Shown here in pieces: positions 26,501-36,837 of a stretch of 64,000 bases of DNA. The stretch is taken from contig NC_088296.1 of the NCBI RefSeq assembly GCF_032854445.1, positions 24,497,604 through 24,561,603 on the forward strand, read 5' to 3'. Positions within the stretch are counted from its first letter, which is position 1. The number at the start of each line of letters is the position of its first letter. The DNA comes from Liolophura sinensis (Eukaryota > Mollusca > Polyplacophora > Chitonida > Chitonidae). The notes under the pieces were generated by a model that saw nothing but the letters and a program-made list of their open reading frames with translations, searched no databases and was not told where the DNA came from. The position numbers and the translations under genes are program-made.

Positions 26501-29500
26501 GACAGTTTTCTTTGCTCTGTAGAAAATGCTTAATGTCCTGTTTGATTTCTTTACTACAGCTCGAATGTGTTTGTTTTACTTACCATTATATTGCAGAATG
26601 ATGCCGGGGTGTTTGTGGGACCGAATGCTCTTTACATTAAATTAGGATTGCAAGGGTTACATTTTAAAGATATAAACAAGTAAACAGACTTAAGAGCTTT
26701 AAAGTTAATAACCCATTGACTTGCCCATTTTGACAAACGATCAAGATCTCGATTTAGTTTAGCCTGTGAGTCACTTAAATTATTGATCTCTTCCAATAGT
26801 GACGTGTCGTCAGCAAAAATGTTAATATCACTTTTTGGGCATAACTTACTGTATACCTCATATTAGTTTGTGTCTGTTGTAGACACTTTAATTAATGCTG
26901 GACATAAATTTATATTTGTGCACACCCTAATGCATGCTTCACATGAGTTTGTATCCTTTTTGCACACCCTAATGCATGCCTCGCATGAGTTTGTATCTTT
27001 TTTGCACACCCAAATGCATGCTTCACTTCAGTTTGTATCTTTTTTGCACACCCTAATGCATGCCTCACATGAGTTTGTATCTTTTTTGCACACCCTAATG
27101 CATGCCTCACATGAGTTTGTATCTTTTTTGCACACCCTAATGCATGCTTCACATGAGTTTGTATCCTTTTTGCACACCCTAATACATGCCTCACATTAGT
27201 TTGGATCTTTTTTGCACACCCTAATGCATGCCTCACATGAGTTTGTATCTTTTTTGCACACACTAATGCATGCCTCACATTAGTTTGTATCTGCTTTGCA
27301 CACCCTAATGCATGCTTCACTTCAGTTTGTATCTTTTTAGCACACCCTAATGCATGTCTCACATGAGTTTGTATCTTTTTTGCACACACTAATGCATGCT
27401 TCACGTGAGTTTGTATCTTTTTTGCACACACTAATGCATGCTTCACATGAGTTTGTATCCTTTTTGCACACCCTAATGCATGCCTCACAAAAGTTTGTAT
27501 CTTTTTTGCACACCCTAATGCATGCCTCACATGAGTTTGTATCTTTTTTGCACACCCTAATGCATGCTTCACATGAGTTTGTATCTTTTTTGCACACCCT
27601 AATGCATGCCTGACATTAGTTTGTATCTTTTTTGCACACCCAAATGCATGCTTCAGTTCAGTTTGTATCTTTTTTGCACACCCTAATGCATGCCTCACAT
27701 GAGTTTGTATCTTTTTTGCACACCCTAATGCATGCCTCACATGAGTTTGTATCTTTTTTGCACACCCTAATGCATGCTTCACATGAGTTTGTATCCTTTT
27801 TGCACACCCTAATACATGCCTCACATTAGTTTGGATCTTTTTTGCACACCCTAATGCATGCCTCACATGAGTTTGTATCTTTTTTGCACACACTAATGCA
27901 TGCCTCACATTAGTTTGTATCTTTTTTGCACACCCAAATGCATGCTTCACTTCAGTTTGTATCTTTTTTGCACACCCTAATGCATGCCTCACATGAGTTT
28001 GTATCTTTTTTGCACACCCTAATGCATGCCTCACATGAGTTTGTATCTTTTTTGCACACCCTAATGCATGCTTCACATGAGTTTGTATCCTTTTTGCACA
28101 CCCTAATACATGCCTCACATTAGTTTGGATCTTTTTTGCACACCCTAATGCATGCCTCACATGAGTTTGTATCTTTTTTGCACACACTAATGCATGCCTC
28201 ACATTAGTTTGTATCTGCTTTGCACACCCTAATGCATGCTTCACTTCAGTTTGTATCTTTTTTGCACACCCTAATGCATGTCTCACATGAGTTTGTATCT
28301 TTTTTGCACACACTAATGCATGCTTCACGTGAGTTTGTATCTTTTTTGCACACACTAATGCATGCTTCACATGAGTTTGTATCCTTTTTGCACACCCTAA
28401 TGCATGCCTCACATAAGTTTGTATCTTTTTTGCACACCCTAATGCATGCCTCACATGAGTTTGTATCTTTTTTGCACACACTAATGCATGCTTCACATGA
28501 GTTTGTATCTTTTTTGCACACCCTAATGCATGCCTGACATTAGTTTGTGTCGTCTGTGTACACTTTATTCTACACCGCATTAGTTTGTGTCTTTTGCCTA
28601 CACCCTATCATAAGTCCGACATCAGTTTGTGTTTTGTTCACACCCTAATGTAGACCTCAAACTATCTATGCTTTTCGTAAACTCTTCTCACCTTTGTTAC
28701 TCTTAGTATACTGTTCATTTTTTGGGTGCCCCCTGCTGTATTACAGCTCATTTTGGTTTGTTTTCTTCTTAACACAGTCTGCCATGTGTTTTGCACACGC
28801 ACAACTCTGTCCCTTCTCCACTTTATGTTTGTGTCTTTGATGCACATCCTAGTGTAAACCCTAAAGTCGTTTATGTCCACACCCTATTGTACACCTTTTA
28901 TACATATAAGAACCTACTTGTAACACACAGGGGTGACATTGGTCCACCGACTGCTGCTTCTAAGTCCTGACGTTCTTGCACTGTTTCTTTTACAGTCACC
29001 TGTCTAGGAACAACTTGGTCATGTTGTAGAGAATCTAGAAGCTTTTGTCTGCTGACCTCATGTTTCTCCAGATCGGCTCTTATCTCATTCAGTTGGTCAT
29101 CAATTCTGTGAAAAGAGGACAGAAAACAAAGAAACACAGTTGTGTGGTAATCCTGTGTATCACACAGTTATGAAAATGTCATGATGTACCTAGCAGGTTA
29201 GGTCTGATTTGTCTAAAGAAATGTATGTTTGAACACTAGATATATTTTACACTTGGGTCATGTTTTGGACAACTACAGAGCTGTTACTCAGTGTTACAGA
29301 AACACATCTGCTGACAACTGTCATGTGCACATGTATAACAAACTTAGAGACGTATAACACATTTATACATACATTTTGGTGAAGTCCGTGGAACCCTGTC
29401 AAGAAACAGAATTGAGCATCGTATAAAATCATGCAATCATAAAAACTGAAACAGATTCTTTACCTACTCTATTGGTTCTAAACTCTGGGTCACCTGGTTT

Positions 29501-32500
29501 GCTCATTTTAGCCAATATATTTGTAATCCTAGCAGAAATATTGAGTTTCTTTTCTCTCACATGGTTAGACCATCTAATGGACAACATACACGTATCTTTA
29601 CTTTTCCAAATGGCTGGTAAAGCAATGTAATATTCTACTTTCAACACTACTAATATCTGTCCCAGGTTTAAAAATAATTAAGCTATACTTTCACCACAAC
29701 ATGTAACAAGGACGCAGTTAAAATTGAAATGTCTTACATCCCCTATAGTACACAGGGGCCATTGGCTCTTCCCTTTAACAATTAGACCACTTCCTAGTAA
29801 ATCACACAGTCAAAATCAGCTCTAAATTCCAGTGTAATAAATTCTATGGCCCAAAGATTTCCCGATCACCCAATCTTTGTTGAAAATGAAACCATTTATT
29901 CCACCAAGTACAAGTAAAAGAGTAAACAACTTGAAGTTAGTGGCTGTATAAATCCTACCTTGAGATAAGGATTTAATTCTATGCTACTGTCAGAGAAGCA
30001 ATCCTTTATCAATTTCACAATTGTTTTGGCAGAAAGTTTTATAATAGTGAAAGACACTACAGTTATCTCCCCTTCGCGTAACAGCTGTGCAAAGCCTATA
30101 AATCAGAAGATCAGGGTAGAAGTGTTCTAAAGAGAGATATAAACCAATGATATCAGCATAATGAAAAAATGGTTTAATTCTGGTCTTCCTGTTAGTTGTA
30201 ATTTGTTACGGCTGTTTTATGGTTATTTTACGGCATGTTTATGAAAACAATAGCCTATAACAAAATTTAGGTTTAAATGAAATATACTTGTTCATAAAGT
30301 GAAGATGATGTTCAAAACTGCACAAAAACAAATACCTCAAACATAGTAAACGCTATCATATGTTGTGTGTTACAAGCTTGTGAAAGTAGCCGTGTGTTAA
30401 TGGCTTATCGCCTATGGGTCTGAACTTTCTGATCAGGAAGCAGTCGATATCATCCAGATGACTGAAAATTTGGACAACATACTGAGCCACGACATGATGG
30501 TTTGTTTGATTGGTGTTTTACGTCGTGCTCAACATATTTCTCTTATATGACGGCGTTCAGCATTGTGGTTGAAGGAAACTGGGCAGAGCCTGGGGGGACA
30601 TCAACTGAGATATGGTTGTCTATATACGGTTTGTACATTGGTTAATTTATTGTTTCAAACACTGATAAGGACTTTATTACTATTCGTATTCACACGTCAT
30701 TTCGAAAAACATCAAACAACGTACTCTTTTTTTAATATTACATAGATAGGATCGTGGAGTTGTTTATTAGTCTAATCGCAGAGCGGTTACATTTATGGAT
30801 AGAACAATAGAGGGCGACCGGAGAGAACCAATGAACTAAGTGAAGCAGTTAAACCCTGGAGCTAAAACTAGATCTGGCAACATGAGATGGGTTTGAACAC
30901 CTCATCACTGTTCATTAGTGTCACTGTATGAGGCTGGTCACAGGTTCAATAATCACATTGTTGAGGTAAATGAGATGCCTCTGTGTACATACTCAACATA
31001 CATATCACATTTGTTTACAAATGAGCGGTCAGAGCCAAGATATCTACAGCCCATACATGTAAGAAAACTATATATGTTCTCTGAAGCTGAAAAATTATTG
31101 ACAGGTTATCCTGTGTGGTTAGTTGAAAAGTATTTAACTGGAGTTCAGGTAGCTGAACCAATGTTAGAGATTGTGCATGACTGACTTACCTGTAAAAACT
31201 TGACGTCCATTGACGCTACTAAATCCTTGGAAGCCTGTACCATCCTCTCCATTTCCTGGGCCTGTAGCTGGAAATGTTTGAGTATAGCACTACACTCCAC
31301 ACTCCACTGTGAATAGCGGGTTTTTATGCCATCTAAGGACTGTTGTTTCCAGGCTTGTAAGGCTTCCAAGGCTGCACAATAAGCCCTTTCAACCTCTTCA
31401 GTGTGAAGTTCCTGAGTTTCCTGACAAACAGAAAGAATGTTTATTATCTCATCCTCACCATTACAGGTGTGTTCAAGAGATTATACACAACTGTATCTAC
31501 AATGTACTTCCTGGCTGGAGGGGATTTCACTTCAGTCTTTCGGGGTTCATATTTCGACTCAGAAACGTTGTTGGTTCAATATCACAACTGGTGGTCCGTG
31601 CAGGGTGAGATGGTGCCGCCCTTATGCTGTGATCACCAGTGGTTTGGTTCAAACACCAAGAGTGTCACCCTTGGATTAAGAGACGTCTATTAATCCCAGG
31701 TGTCGCACCATCACCTATGGGTGAGCGAGTGCTTGGGGTTTAAGGTCGTACTAAACAATTTTTCAGTCATATGACGATGAAGATATCCTTAGAGTGCATG
31801 TAATGTGCCTCCTTGTTGCAGGACAGATTTCCACAGCTCTTTTATCTAGTTGCTTCAGTGAGACGCCTTACCGAAGGCAGGTAAGCCGGCCCGCCTGAAC
31901 CATTATACTGATACGGGTCAACCAGTCGTTGCATTATCCCCTTCAAGCTGAACACCAAGGGAGTAAGTCTTAGGTGTTACTTCACCCAGGTTTGACCCTG
32001 GATCTAAGCGGACACTCCACCAACTGTACTATCGGGGCCAGTCCCCATCACATATGTGGAGTACGTATATACAATATAGATATTATGACAGTGTATGATC
32101 GGCAATGGTGTATCTATTGGAGTTGTTGGTACATAATTAACAGCTGTATGTTTCCTGAATTTGTGAATGATAGCAATAAATTACATATGCAAAATGAGTC
32201 AACGAGTGCAATAAATCACATGTTGACCAGGTCATCAAAAATACCAACCTGTATCTTATTGTGCAGCCTCGAAACTCCTGACAGTGATTCTTTAGTTTCT
32301 TGTAGCACTTTCTCCAGTTCGCAAGTCTTGTTCAACACAGCTGGCTGTAATGGAAAAGATGCTACATTACAAAATCTACTTTTCAAGTGACTCACTACAG
32401 TACAAGACCAAAAAGCCCCTTTCCTCACTACAAACTATGGGTCAATATATAGTTCCAAATCATGACATATTTACATTGACTGTAGACCTATATACTAGAG

Positions 32501-33425
32501 TGGTGCACGATTTAGATTGTGATTTAAGTCATTCGCGTAGAACATCCTTGCGTCTTTCTAACATCATTGAAAACTGTTTACTATTTCTCTTTGCATGATT
32601 CCAAAGTAATTTTAAACTTACACAATTTTTTAGTTTTTCGTATTAATCGTTGTATTGGGAATTGACGTTACAATTAATGACCCAGAACATCCATTTTGGT
32701 TGTTGGCTGATATAAGAATGGCTTTTTCGCATTACCTTGTCATTCTCAGCTGCAGATGGTATATCTTGCATAGCGTGTTTCGGATGGTCAACCACACACC
32801 CCATACAGATCACCATCCGGCACGGTACACAGTACAAGCAGAATGGCTCACCATGTCTTGCACATGACGCTTGCTGATTTGATTGTTCATCCCTGTCGCT
32901 GGTCTGTCGCTGTGAGGTTTCCTGTGAGAGGTACTCCAGGGACGAAATCAGCCGGTGACGTTTCATAGCCCCCCTCATGGGATGACAAGAAGCCAGACAG
33001 TCTTTACAATACAGAAAACAACAATCGGTACAAAACTTGACAGCTTTAGTCTGATTATCATCATCACACAGAGAACAATATGGGGTGTCATCCTCAATCT
33101 TCACGGCAGAAGAGAACCTCTCCACTATTTCAGCCAGATGAAAGTTGGAAGGCAGACCAGCTACACCTTCTCTCCCCAGACTGGTTGGTGTCCGACATAC
33201 AGGGCATGAGATCAGCTGGTCAGCACCCTCACTCCCCGTGCTACAGGAGACCTCATCTGTCTGTCCAGGTTTAGATTTGTCAGCATACACACCAATACAC
33301 TCTCTACAAAAACTGTGCTGACAAGGTAACATTACTGGTTTCCGGAATGTTTCCACACAAATCGGACATGTGAGAACCTCTTCAGGATTTTCCTTGCTTT
33401 CAGCCATTACACACTTGGTTTTTCA
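16995..33425 (-). CDS. TRIM-family E3 ubiquitin ligase (RING, two B-boxes, coiled coil, SPRY), six coding exons
   Basis: Coding exons on the minus strand: 33407-32736, 32344-32249, 31420-31190, 29395-29373, 29105-28918, 17578-16995; total 1,794 bases, 597 residues, frame closed. RING Cys/His: C14, C17, C29, H31, C34, C37, C68, C71. B-box 1 spans about 111-154, B-box 2 about 182-216. Exons 2-5 give a coiled coil, and exon 6 a SPRY domain (GRYYWEI, LGVYLDCDEHTLTV, LVPSVGFVGYG). Members of this family transfer ubiquitin through the RING and choose targets through SPRY; many act in innate immunity. The order and the 96/231/23 base exon lengths match vertebrate TRIM genes as I know them. Splice phases are 0, 0, 0, 2, 1. 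The start is the first ATG after an acceptor at 33426-33427, leaving 18 bases of 5' UTR on this exon; an upstream UTR exon is expected but not found. The 11.3 kb last intron is full of satellite DNA, so the join to the SPRY exon rests on phase and domain logic. Confidence 0.88.
18261..18413 (-). mobile_element. SINE family 1, in TRIM last intron
   Basis: TATTTATTTATTTGATTGGTG, GTTTTACGCCGTACACAAGA, ACGACGGCGGCCAGCATTAT, GGGCAGAGCCCGGGGGAAAC, ACCATCCGCAGGTTGCTAGT. Tail half only, close to the family consensus. Confidence 0.75.
18805..19402. repeat. Diverged mixed units of the 80-base and 42-base satellites
   Basis: Old 80-base-type units (GCCATGTGTTCTGTTCTAAC, CACTTGTTGATTTGTGCACG) at 18805-19040 are followed by about six 42-base-type units (CACCCTACTGTATACCTCAC, ATTAGTTTGTGTC) at 19055-19335 and then 80-base-type units again. 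The two families were already interleaved before the main array expanded. Confidence 0.75.
19403..24672. repeat. Satellite array, 80-base monomer, about 66 copies, with higher-order repeat
   Basis: The monomer, about 95 per cent or more alike between copies, reads through TGTCCTGTTCTAACAGTGCA, CTTGCTGATTTGTACACATG, ATGTATATATCACCCAGAGA and GTGAGAGGTACCCTGCCATG. Some left-hand units are 82 bases (CCCATAGAGAGTGAG). CATGTGT and ACACATG inside each unit form a 7-base inverted pair. From about 21080 to 23760 variant units recur every 1,200 bases (15 monomers). The array is within the last TRIM intron and is noncoding. Confidence 0.95.
24673..25343. repeat. 42-base satellite, block 2, about 15 copies
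   Basis: The unit contains TGCACACCCTATTGTATACC, TCACATTAGTTTCTGTTTTC. The period of 42 has no stop in several frames, so long open frames on both strands here are repeat artefacts. It is interrupted on the right by a LINE. Confidence 0.9.
25344..26831 (-). mobile_element. LINE fragment, reverse transcriptase C-terminal part, inserted in the 42-base array
   Basis: On the minus strand, from 26819 downward, the palm motif FADDTSL is followed by degenerate sequence typical of the region after it (KWASQWVINFK, RSSIKYGNVLYDN) and then by an open frame (26223-25843) ending NHLCENLIHYFFECP, the zinc-knuckle-like end found in many LINE reverse transcriptases. The element is 5' truncated just before FADD and carries several frame breaks. 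It differs in type from the LINE at 4.6 kb, which has YADDM. The array sequence reads on across it, which gives the insertion borders. Confidence 0.8.
26832..28660. repeat. 42-base satellite, block 3, about 40 copies, with higher-order repeat
   Basis: The unit contains TTTTTTGCACACCCTAATGC, ATGCCTCACATGAGTTTGTA. It is related to blocks 1 and 2. Variant units recur at 924 bases (22 monomers): CCAAATGCATGCTTCACTTC at 27010 and 27934, CTGCTTTGCACACC at about 27291 and 28215. One minus-strand frame stays open for 556 codons of a 14-residue repeat (KKIQTHVRHALGCA). Other frames are also open, as expected for a stop-free unit whose length is a multiple of three, so I do not call a gene. Confidence 0.92.
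28918..29105 (-). CDS. TRIM gene exon 5: end of coiled coil and linker
   Basis: Acceptor CCTCTTTTCACAG, 188 bases, donor ACAA|GTAGGT. Encodes IDDQLNEIRADLEKHE and onward, then a linker ending SPLCVT. It enters in phase 2 and leaves in phase 1, which matches the SPRY exon. Without splicing, the frame stops six codons later (28898). Confidence 0.85.
29373..29395 (-). CDS. TRIM gene exon 4: 23-base microexon
   Basis: A strong pyrimidine tract and acceptor (TTCTGTTTCTTGACAG) is followed by 23 bases and a GTATGT donor. It encodes GSTDFTK plus two bases of an Ile codon completed by exon 5. Exon 3 ends in phase 0 and exon 5 needs phase 2, so an exon of 3n+2 bases is required here; this is the only good candidate I found. 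Confidence 0.82.
30501..30610 (-). mobile_element. SINE family 1, fragment in TRIM intron 3
   Basis: TGATTGGTGTTTTACGTCGT, ATGACGGCGTTCAGCATTGT, GAAACTGGGCAGAGCCTGGG. Confidence 0.7.
31190..31420 (-). CDS. TRIM gene exon 3: coiled coil, 231 bases
   Basis: Acceptor TTTCTGTTTGTCAG and donor TTACAG|GTAAGT bound 77 codons, starting ETQELHTEEVERAY. Strongly helical with heptad-like spacing. Phase 0 at both ends. Confidence 0.9.
31721..32044 (-). mobile_element. SINE family 2 (tRNA-derived), in TRIM intron 2
   Basis: GTGAGCGAGTGCTTGGGGTT, CAATTTTTCAGTCATATGAC, GTGCCTCCTTGTTGCAGGAC, TACTGATACGGGTCAACCAG, ending in a diverged tRNA-like head (GGACACTCCACCAACTGTAC, on the minus strand an A-box region). 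It is opposite in orientation to its tRNA head, so the element reads on the minus strand. Confidence 0.75.
32249..32344 (-). CDS. TRIM gene exon 2: coiled coil, 96 bases
   Basis: Acceptor TTTTCCATTACAG and donor ACAG|GTTGGT bound exactly 32 codons (PAVLNKTCELEKVLQET and so on), rich in Glu, Lys and Leu. Phase 0 at both ends. Confidence 0.88.
32736..33407 (-). CDS. TRIM gene exon 1: RING and both B-boxes
   Basis: Encodes residues 1-224, starting MAESKENPEE. It ends at GACAAG before a GTAATG donor, phase 0. Reading on past the donor gives only 30 more residues with no similarity to the family before a stop, which supports the splice. Confidence 0.92.
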
Positions 33426-35160
33426 CTGAAATAAAACCAGCTAATTACTTAGACTGGTACAAATACAGGTCCTCCCATTTACGAAAATATAAAATTTCAA
33501 CACAGCACACAGTCTCCATCTGCAGTTCAGTGCCTGTTTCTCTCTTTCAAAAACATATGGGGTACAGTATTTTTTTGTCGCTATTGCTGAAGTGGCTTTA
33601 CAATACATATGGTATATGGGAGTTTGAGCGCCTCGCTTCCCCGAGTAGAAATAACTGCTTAGTTAGACATTTGACGATTCTAGCATTTATCATGTACCGG
33701 ACATTTTTTTTGACAAACATCTGGTCAAGCCAGTTTGGACGGACGTGTTTGATCTATATAAAAGCTCCATCCATGAATATCAAATTGTTGTGTGAAACAA
33801 TCAGTGCTGCTGATTTAAAGGTAAGACCAGCCAATTAGCTAACACCTATAACAGAAATGGTGGGACTTCAGGTATAAGATAATTGGGTCAAACATCTGGA
33901 CTATAGCGATAGTAAAGGAAGCATCACCCTGTGTGATAATCGAGTCAAATGTCTGGACTACAGTGGTAGTGAAGAGAACCAGGCATTATATGATAATCGG
34001 GGCGAATGTCTAAAGTTTCTCTATCTGAAAAAACTTGTAACAGGTCAACCTCCTTTAGCTTCCAGTGTTTTGTGTTATTGTGAGGAAACACAGGAGTACA
34101 GACTACAATAATGCTGCTGTATCGTGGGATTAAGACTGATAAAACACACAATGTTTAAACTGTAAGTGCTGACTTGGTTGCGCACCAGAAATGTGACATA
34201 CTGTACATGTCTAGACTGATACAAGGCTGGCACCATCGTAGCGGTACAATATAAAGACAACCTACCAGCCTGGACAGGAGATACCTAAGCTGTCCGCTGT
34301 AGAAGTAGGTTAGTGTCTGTTAAAACTTCACACGGACAGCATTGGCTAATGTATCAGCGGACCTGCATGGGGCTGTCCTAACTGGCTAAGTGTGTCAAGT
34401 TACACCCTCAATTATCCGTGATCTTTGGGAAGGCTGTAATGTCTGCTGTGTGTGGCGTTAATACAACATGCAGTCACTTCATCCATAAAATATACATCTG
34501 TCGCTTATATACAAGTGTTTATATTTGGTTCAGGCAGGCAAGCGTGGTAAACAAAGTATACAAGTAAGCAAAGAAACAAACAGCGATCCCTGGTTGGGTT
34601 GTCCCAGCCTTGTGTACCACGGGCCACACGTCACTACCAGTAATCGACCTACAGCGTAACTCTGCATAATGCCATTCAGGGTCAGCCCTACAACTGAATG
34701 TTGACAGGCCAAAATGGCTGCCAGCTAACCTAGTACTTTCTAAAAATTGGACCCTTCCGCAAACAGGACGACTACATAGCTCACATTTGGACAGAATAAA
34801 GTGCAGAGTGTATTAAATCATTGTTTTTAATAGGGTTGAAATTTGGGAACTGTACAAGTCCGTTTTGCTGTTCTTCAGATATACAATTTAGGAAGAGGTA
34901 AAACTCACCGAATTTCTGATATCTTTAAACTGGAGGTAACACACGGAATCTCAATATATACACAGTTGATAAAATATCTGTAACACAGTTCCTGCAGAGC
35001 CCAATACACGCCCTTGAAGTTCGGCTTCTTCCCCTTCCTATGTGGCAGGCACGGAAAAACAAAGTAGTCTCGTCAAACCAGCTTTCCAGCGGCCACCAAT
35101 CAGTGTAGAACACGTCGTGACCCATATTCAATTGATCCCAGAAATGAATATTCCTGAAAA
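33426..35160. other. Upstream region of the TRIM gene, no exon recognised
   Basis: The TRIM promoter and any 5' UTR exon should lie here or further right, but no clear signal stands out. At about 33855-34035 a loose 55-60 base phrase (AATTGGGTCAAACATCTGGA; AATCGAGTCAAATGTCTGGA; AATCGGGGCGAATGTCTAAA) recurs three times. Confidence 0.4.
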
Positions 35161-35500
35161 GGGAGTGAGTGAGTGCTTAACGTCGCACATAACAATTTTT
35201 CAGTAATATGACGATGAAGGAATCCTTAGAGCGCATGTAATGTGCCTCCTTGTTGCAGGACGGATTTCGGCCGCTCTTTTATCTAGTGCTGCTTCACTGA
35301 GACGACTTAACGAAGGCAAGTATAAGATGCCATTATACTGATACGGCCAAACAGTCGGTGCACTATCCCTTTCATGTTGAACGTGAGAAAGTTACAACTT
35401 CCTGTTTTAAAGTCTTAGGTGTGACTCAACCCAGGATTGACCGTGGATCTACCGTTCCCGAAGTGGACCCTCTGCCAACTGAGCTATCGGGACCGGTCCC
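35161..35500 (-). mobile_element. SINE family 2, left member of a head-to-head pair
   Basis: GGGAGTGAGTGAGTGCTTAA, CAATTTTTCAGTAATATGAC, GTGCCTCCTTGTTGCAGGAC, ending in the tRNA-like head CCAACTGAGCTATCGGGACC. Its head faces that of the next copy 40 bases away. Confidence 0.8.
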
Positions 35501-35540
35501 TGAAAAGGGAAGAGATGGTACTGTGAACACCAATCATACA

Positions 35541-35884
35541 TACCGGCACGGATAGCACAGTTGTTAGAGCGTCCGCTTCGGGACCGGTAGATCCAGGATC
35601 AATCCTTGATCGAGTCACACCTAAGAAGTTGCAACTTCCTCGCTTGGCGTTCAGCATGAAGGGAATAGTTGACTGGTTGACCCGTATCAGTGTAATGGCT
35701 CGGGCAGTACGGCTTACTTGCCTTCGGTAAGTCGTCTCATTGAAGCAGCACTAGATAAAAGAGCGGTGGAAATCCGTCCTGCAACAAAGAGGCACATTAC
35801 ACGTACATGCACCCTAAGGATTCTTTCGTCGTCATATGACTGAAAAATTGTTGAGTACGACGCTAAACCCCAAGCACTCACTCA
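35541..35884 (+). mobile_element. SINE family 2, right member of a head-to-head pair
   Basis: Starts with a tRNA-like head: an A-box-like GATAGCACAGTTGTTAGAGC, then GGTAGATCCAGGATCAATCC as the B-box region. The body has CGCTTGGCGTTCAGCATGAA, GACCCGTATCAGTGTAATGG, CTTGCCTTCGGTAAGTCGTC, and the tail GTCGTCATATGACTGAAAAA and CCCCAAGCACTCACTC. This is nearly full length. Confidence 0.85.
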
Positions 35885-36482
35885 GTTAAATACAGGTCAT
35901 CAGTCAGTTATAAGCTGGAGTGTCAATAGTTATATCCGAAACCAACACACTGATCCAGCACAGAGAATACCACAAGATCAATTAACATAAGTTAGCATTG
36001 GCTGTAACACATACTTGTTTAATCTGGCACAAAGACAATGACAGGATTTTCCATATACTTCACTTTCGCTGACGTATCACCCAAACACAACATGTGTTCT
36101 GATGTATTGAGTGTGGTGGGAGATGACACAACTTTCAGAAACCAATATGGTGGTATCCACTAAAGGATGTATTATTACATAGTTAGATGTTTACCGTTTG
36201 CCTACGTCAAAACTCCCCTAAGAGCTTTTTGTGCTTATGTGAAAGCGTTTTTCTTGAAGTTTACAAAGCACCAAATATGCACATTGGATAAGGAAAACTG
36301 GCAAAAAAGCTATCAAGGGATCGAACAGTTTGGGGTATGGCTATTCCCACTTCCACATCACGCAGTGTCAAGTGCAGGTCGTGGTAAGAATTCTTTCGAT
36401 CAGCATGACCAAGGCGATTTTGTGTACTTAACAATATATTCTCAGGAGCAATATTACCCAACTAATAAAAAACACAGTTGAA

Positions 36483-36501
36483 TCCCCCCCCCCCCCCCCC
36501 C
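36483..36501. repeat. Poly(C) run
   Basis: About 18 consecutive C. Homopolymers of this length are prone to assembly error. Confidence 0.9.
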
Positions 36502-36736
36502 GACTCCAAGCACTGCGCTGGGAGAGTGTAGGTAAATGTCAGGCAAAAAAAGTCCTCAAACATTCCTTGCTTACATAAAAAACTGCTATTAACAAAGTGA
36601 AAAATTATACTCGGTAATAATTCTACTGGAGCATCTTACAAAAATTCAGAACATGCTAAAACAACTAGTAACCTGAAAAATGAGCTGAGTTCAGAACCGT
36701 ATATTAACATACACTCGCTCATTGTAAACAAACAAA

Positions 36737-36820
36737 ATGGCCGACACGGGTGAGGAGAGAGTGAAGCCCACACAGACTTTACGCTTTTACACAGGATATA
36801 CAAGATGTCAAGTCCTATAG
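36737..36820 (+). CDS. Possible first coding exon, speculative
   Basis: ATG in a strong context (AACAAAATGGCC) opens 27 codons starting MADTGEERVKPTQT, with an internal GGTGAG that could be a donor. No domain, no partner exon and no known family can be shown; it is listed only because the start context is unusually good in otherwise noncoding sequence. Confidence 0.15.
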   Translation: MADTGEERVKPTQTLRFYTGYTRCQVL

Positions 36821-36837
36821 AAGAGGTAACATGTCAT

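Noticed and set aside
26910-28580. 556-codon minus-strand open frame of a 14-residue repeat
   Set aside because: It lies wholly in the 42-base satellite, whose length is a multiple of three and which lacks stops in several frames on both strands; it is in a TRIM intron with no start context or splice support.
19403-28660. CRISPR-like array
   Set aside because: Repeats are directly adjacent with no unique spacers, and the window is eukaryotic.
29429-29480. Alternative TRIM microexon at about 29460 (before GTAAAG)
   Set aside because: Weak pyrimidine tract and an in-frame TAG at its end; the 29373-29395 candidate has better sites and the right phase.
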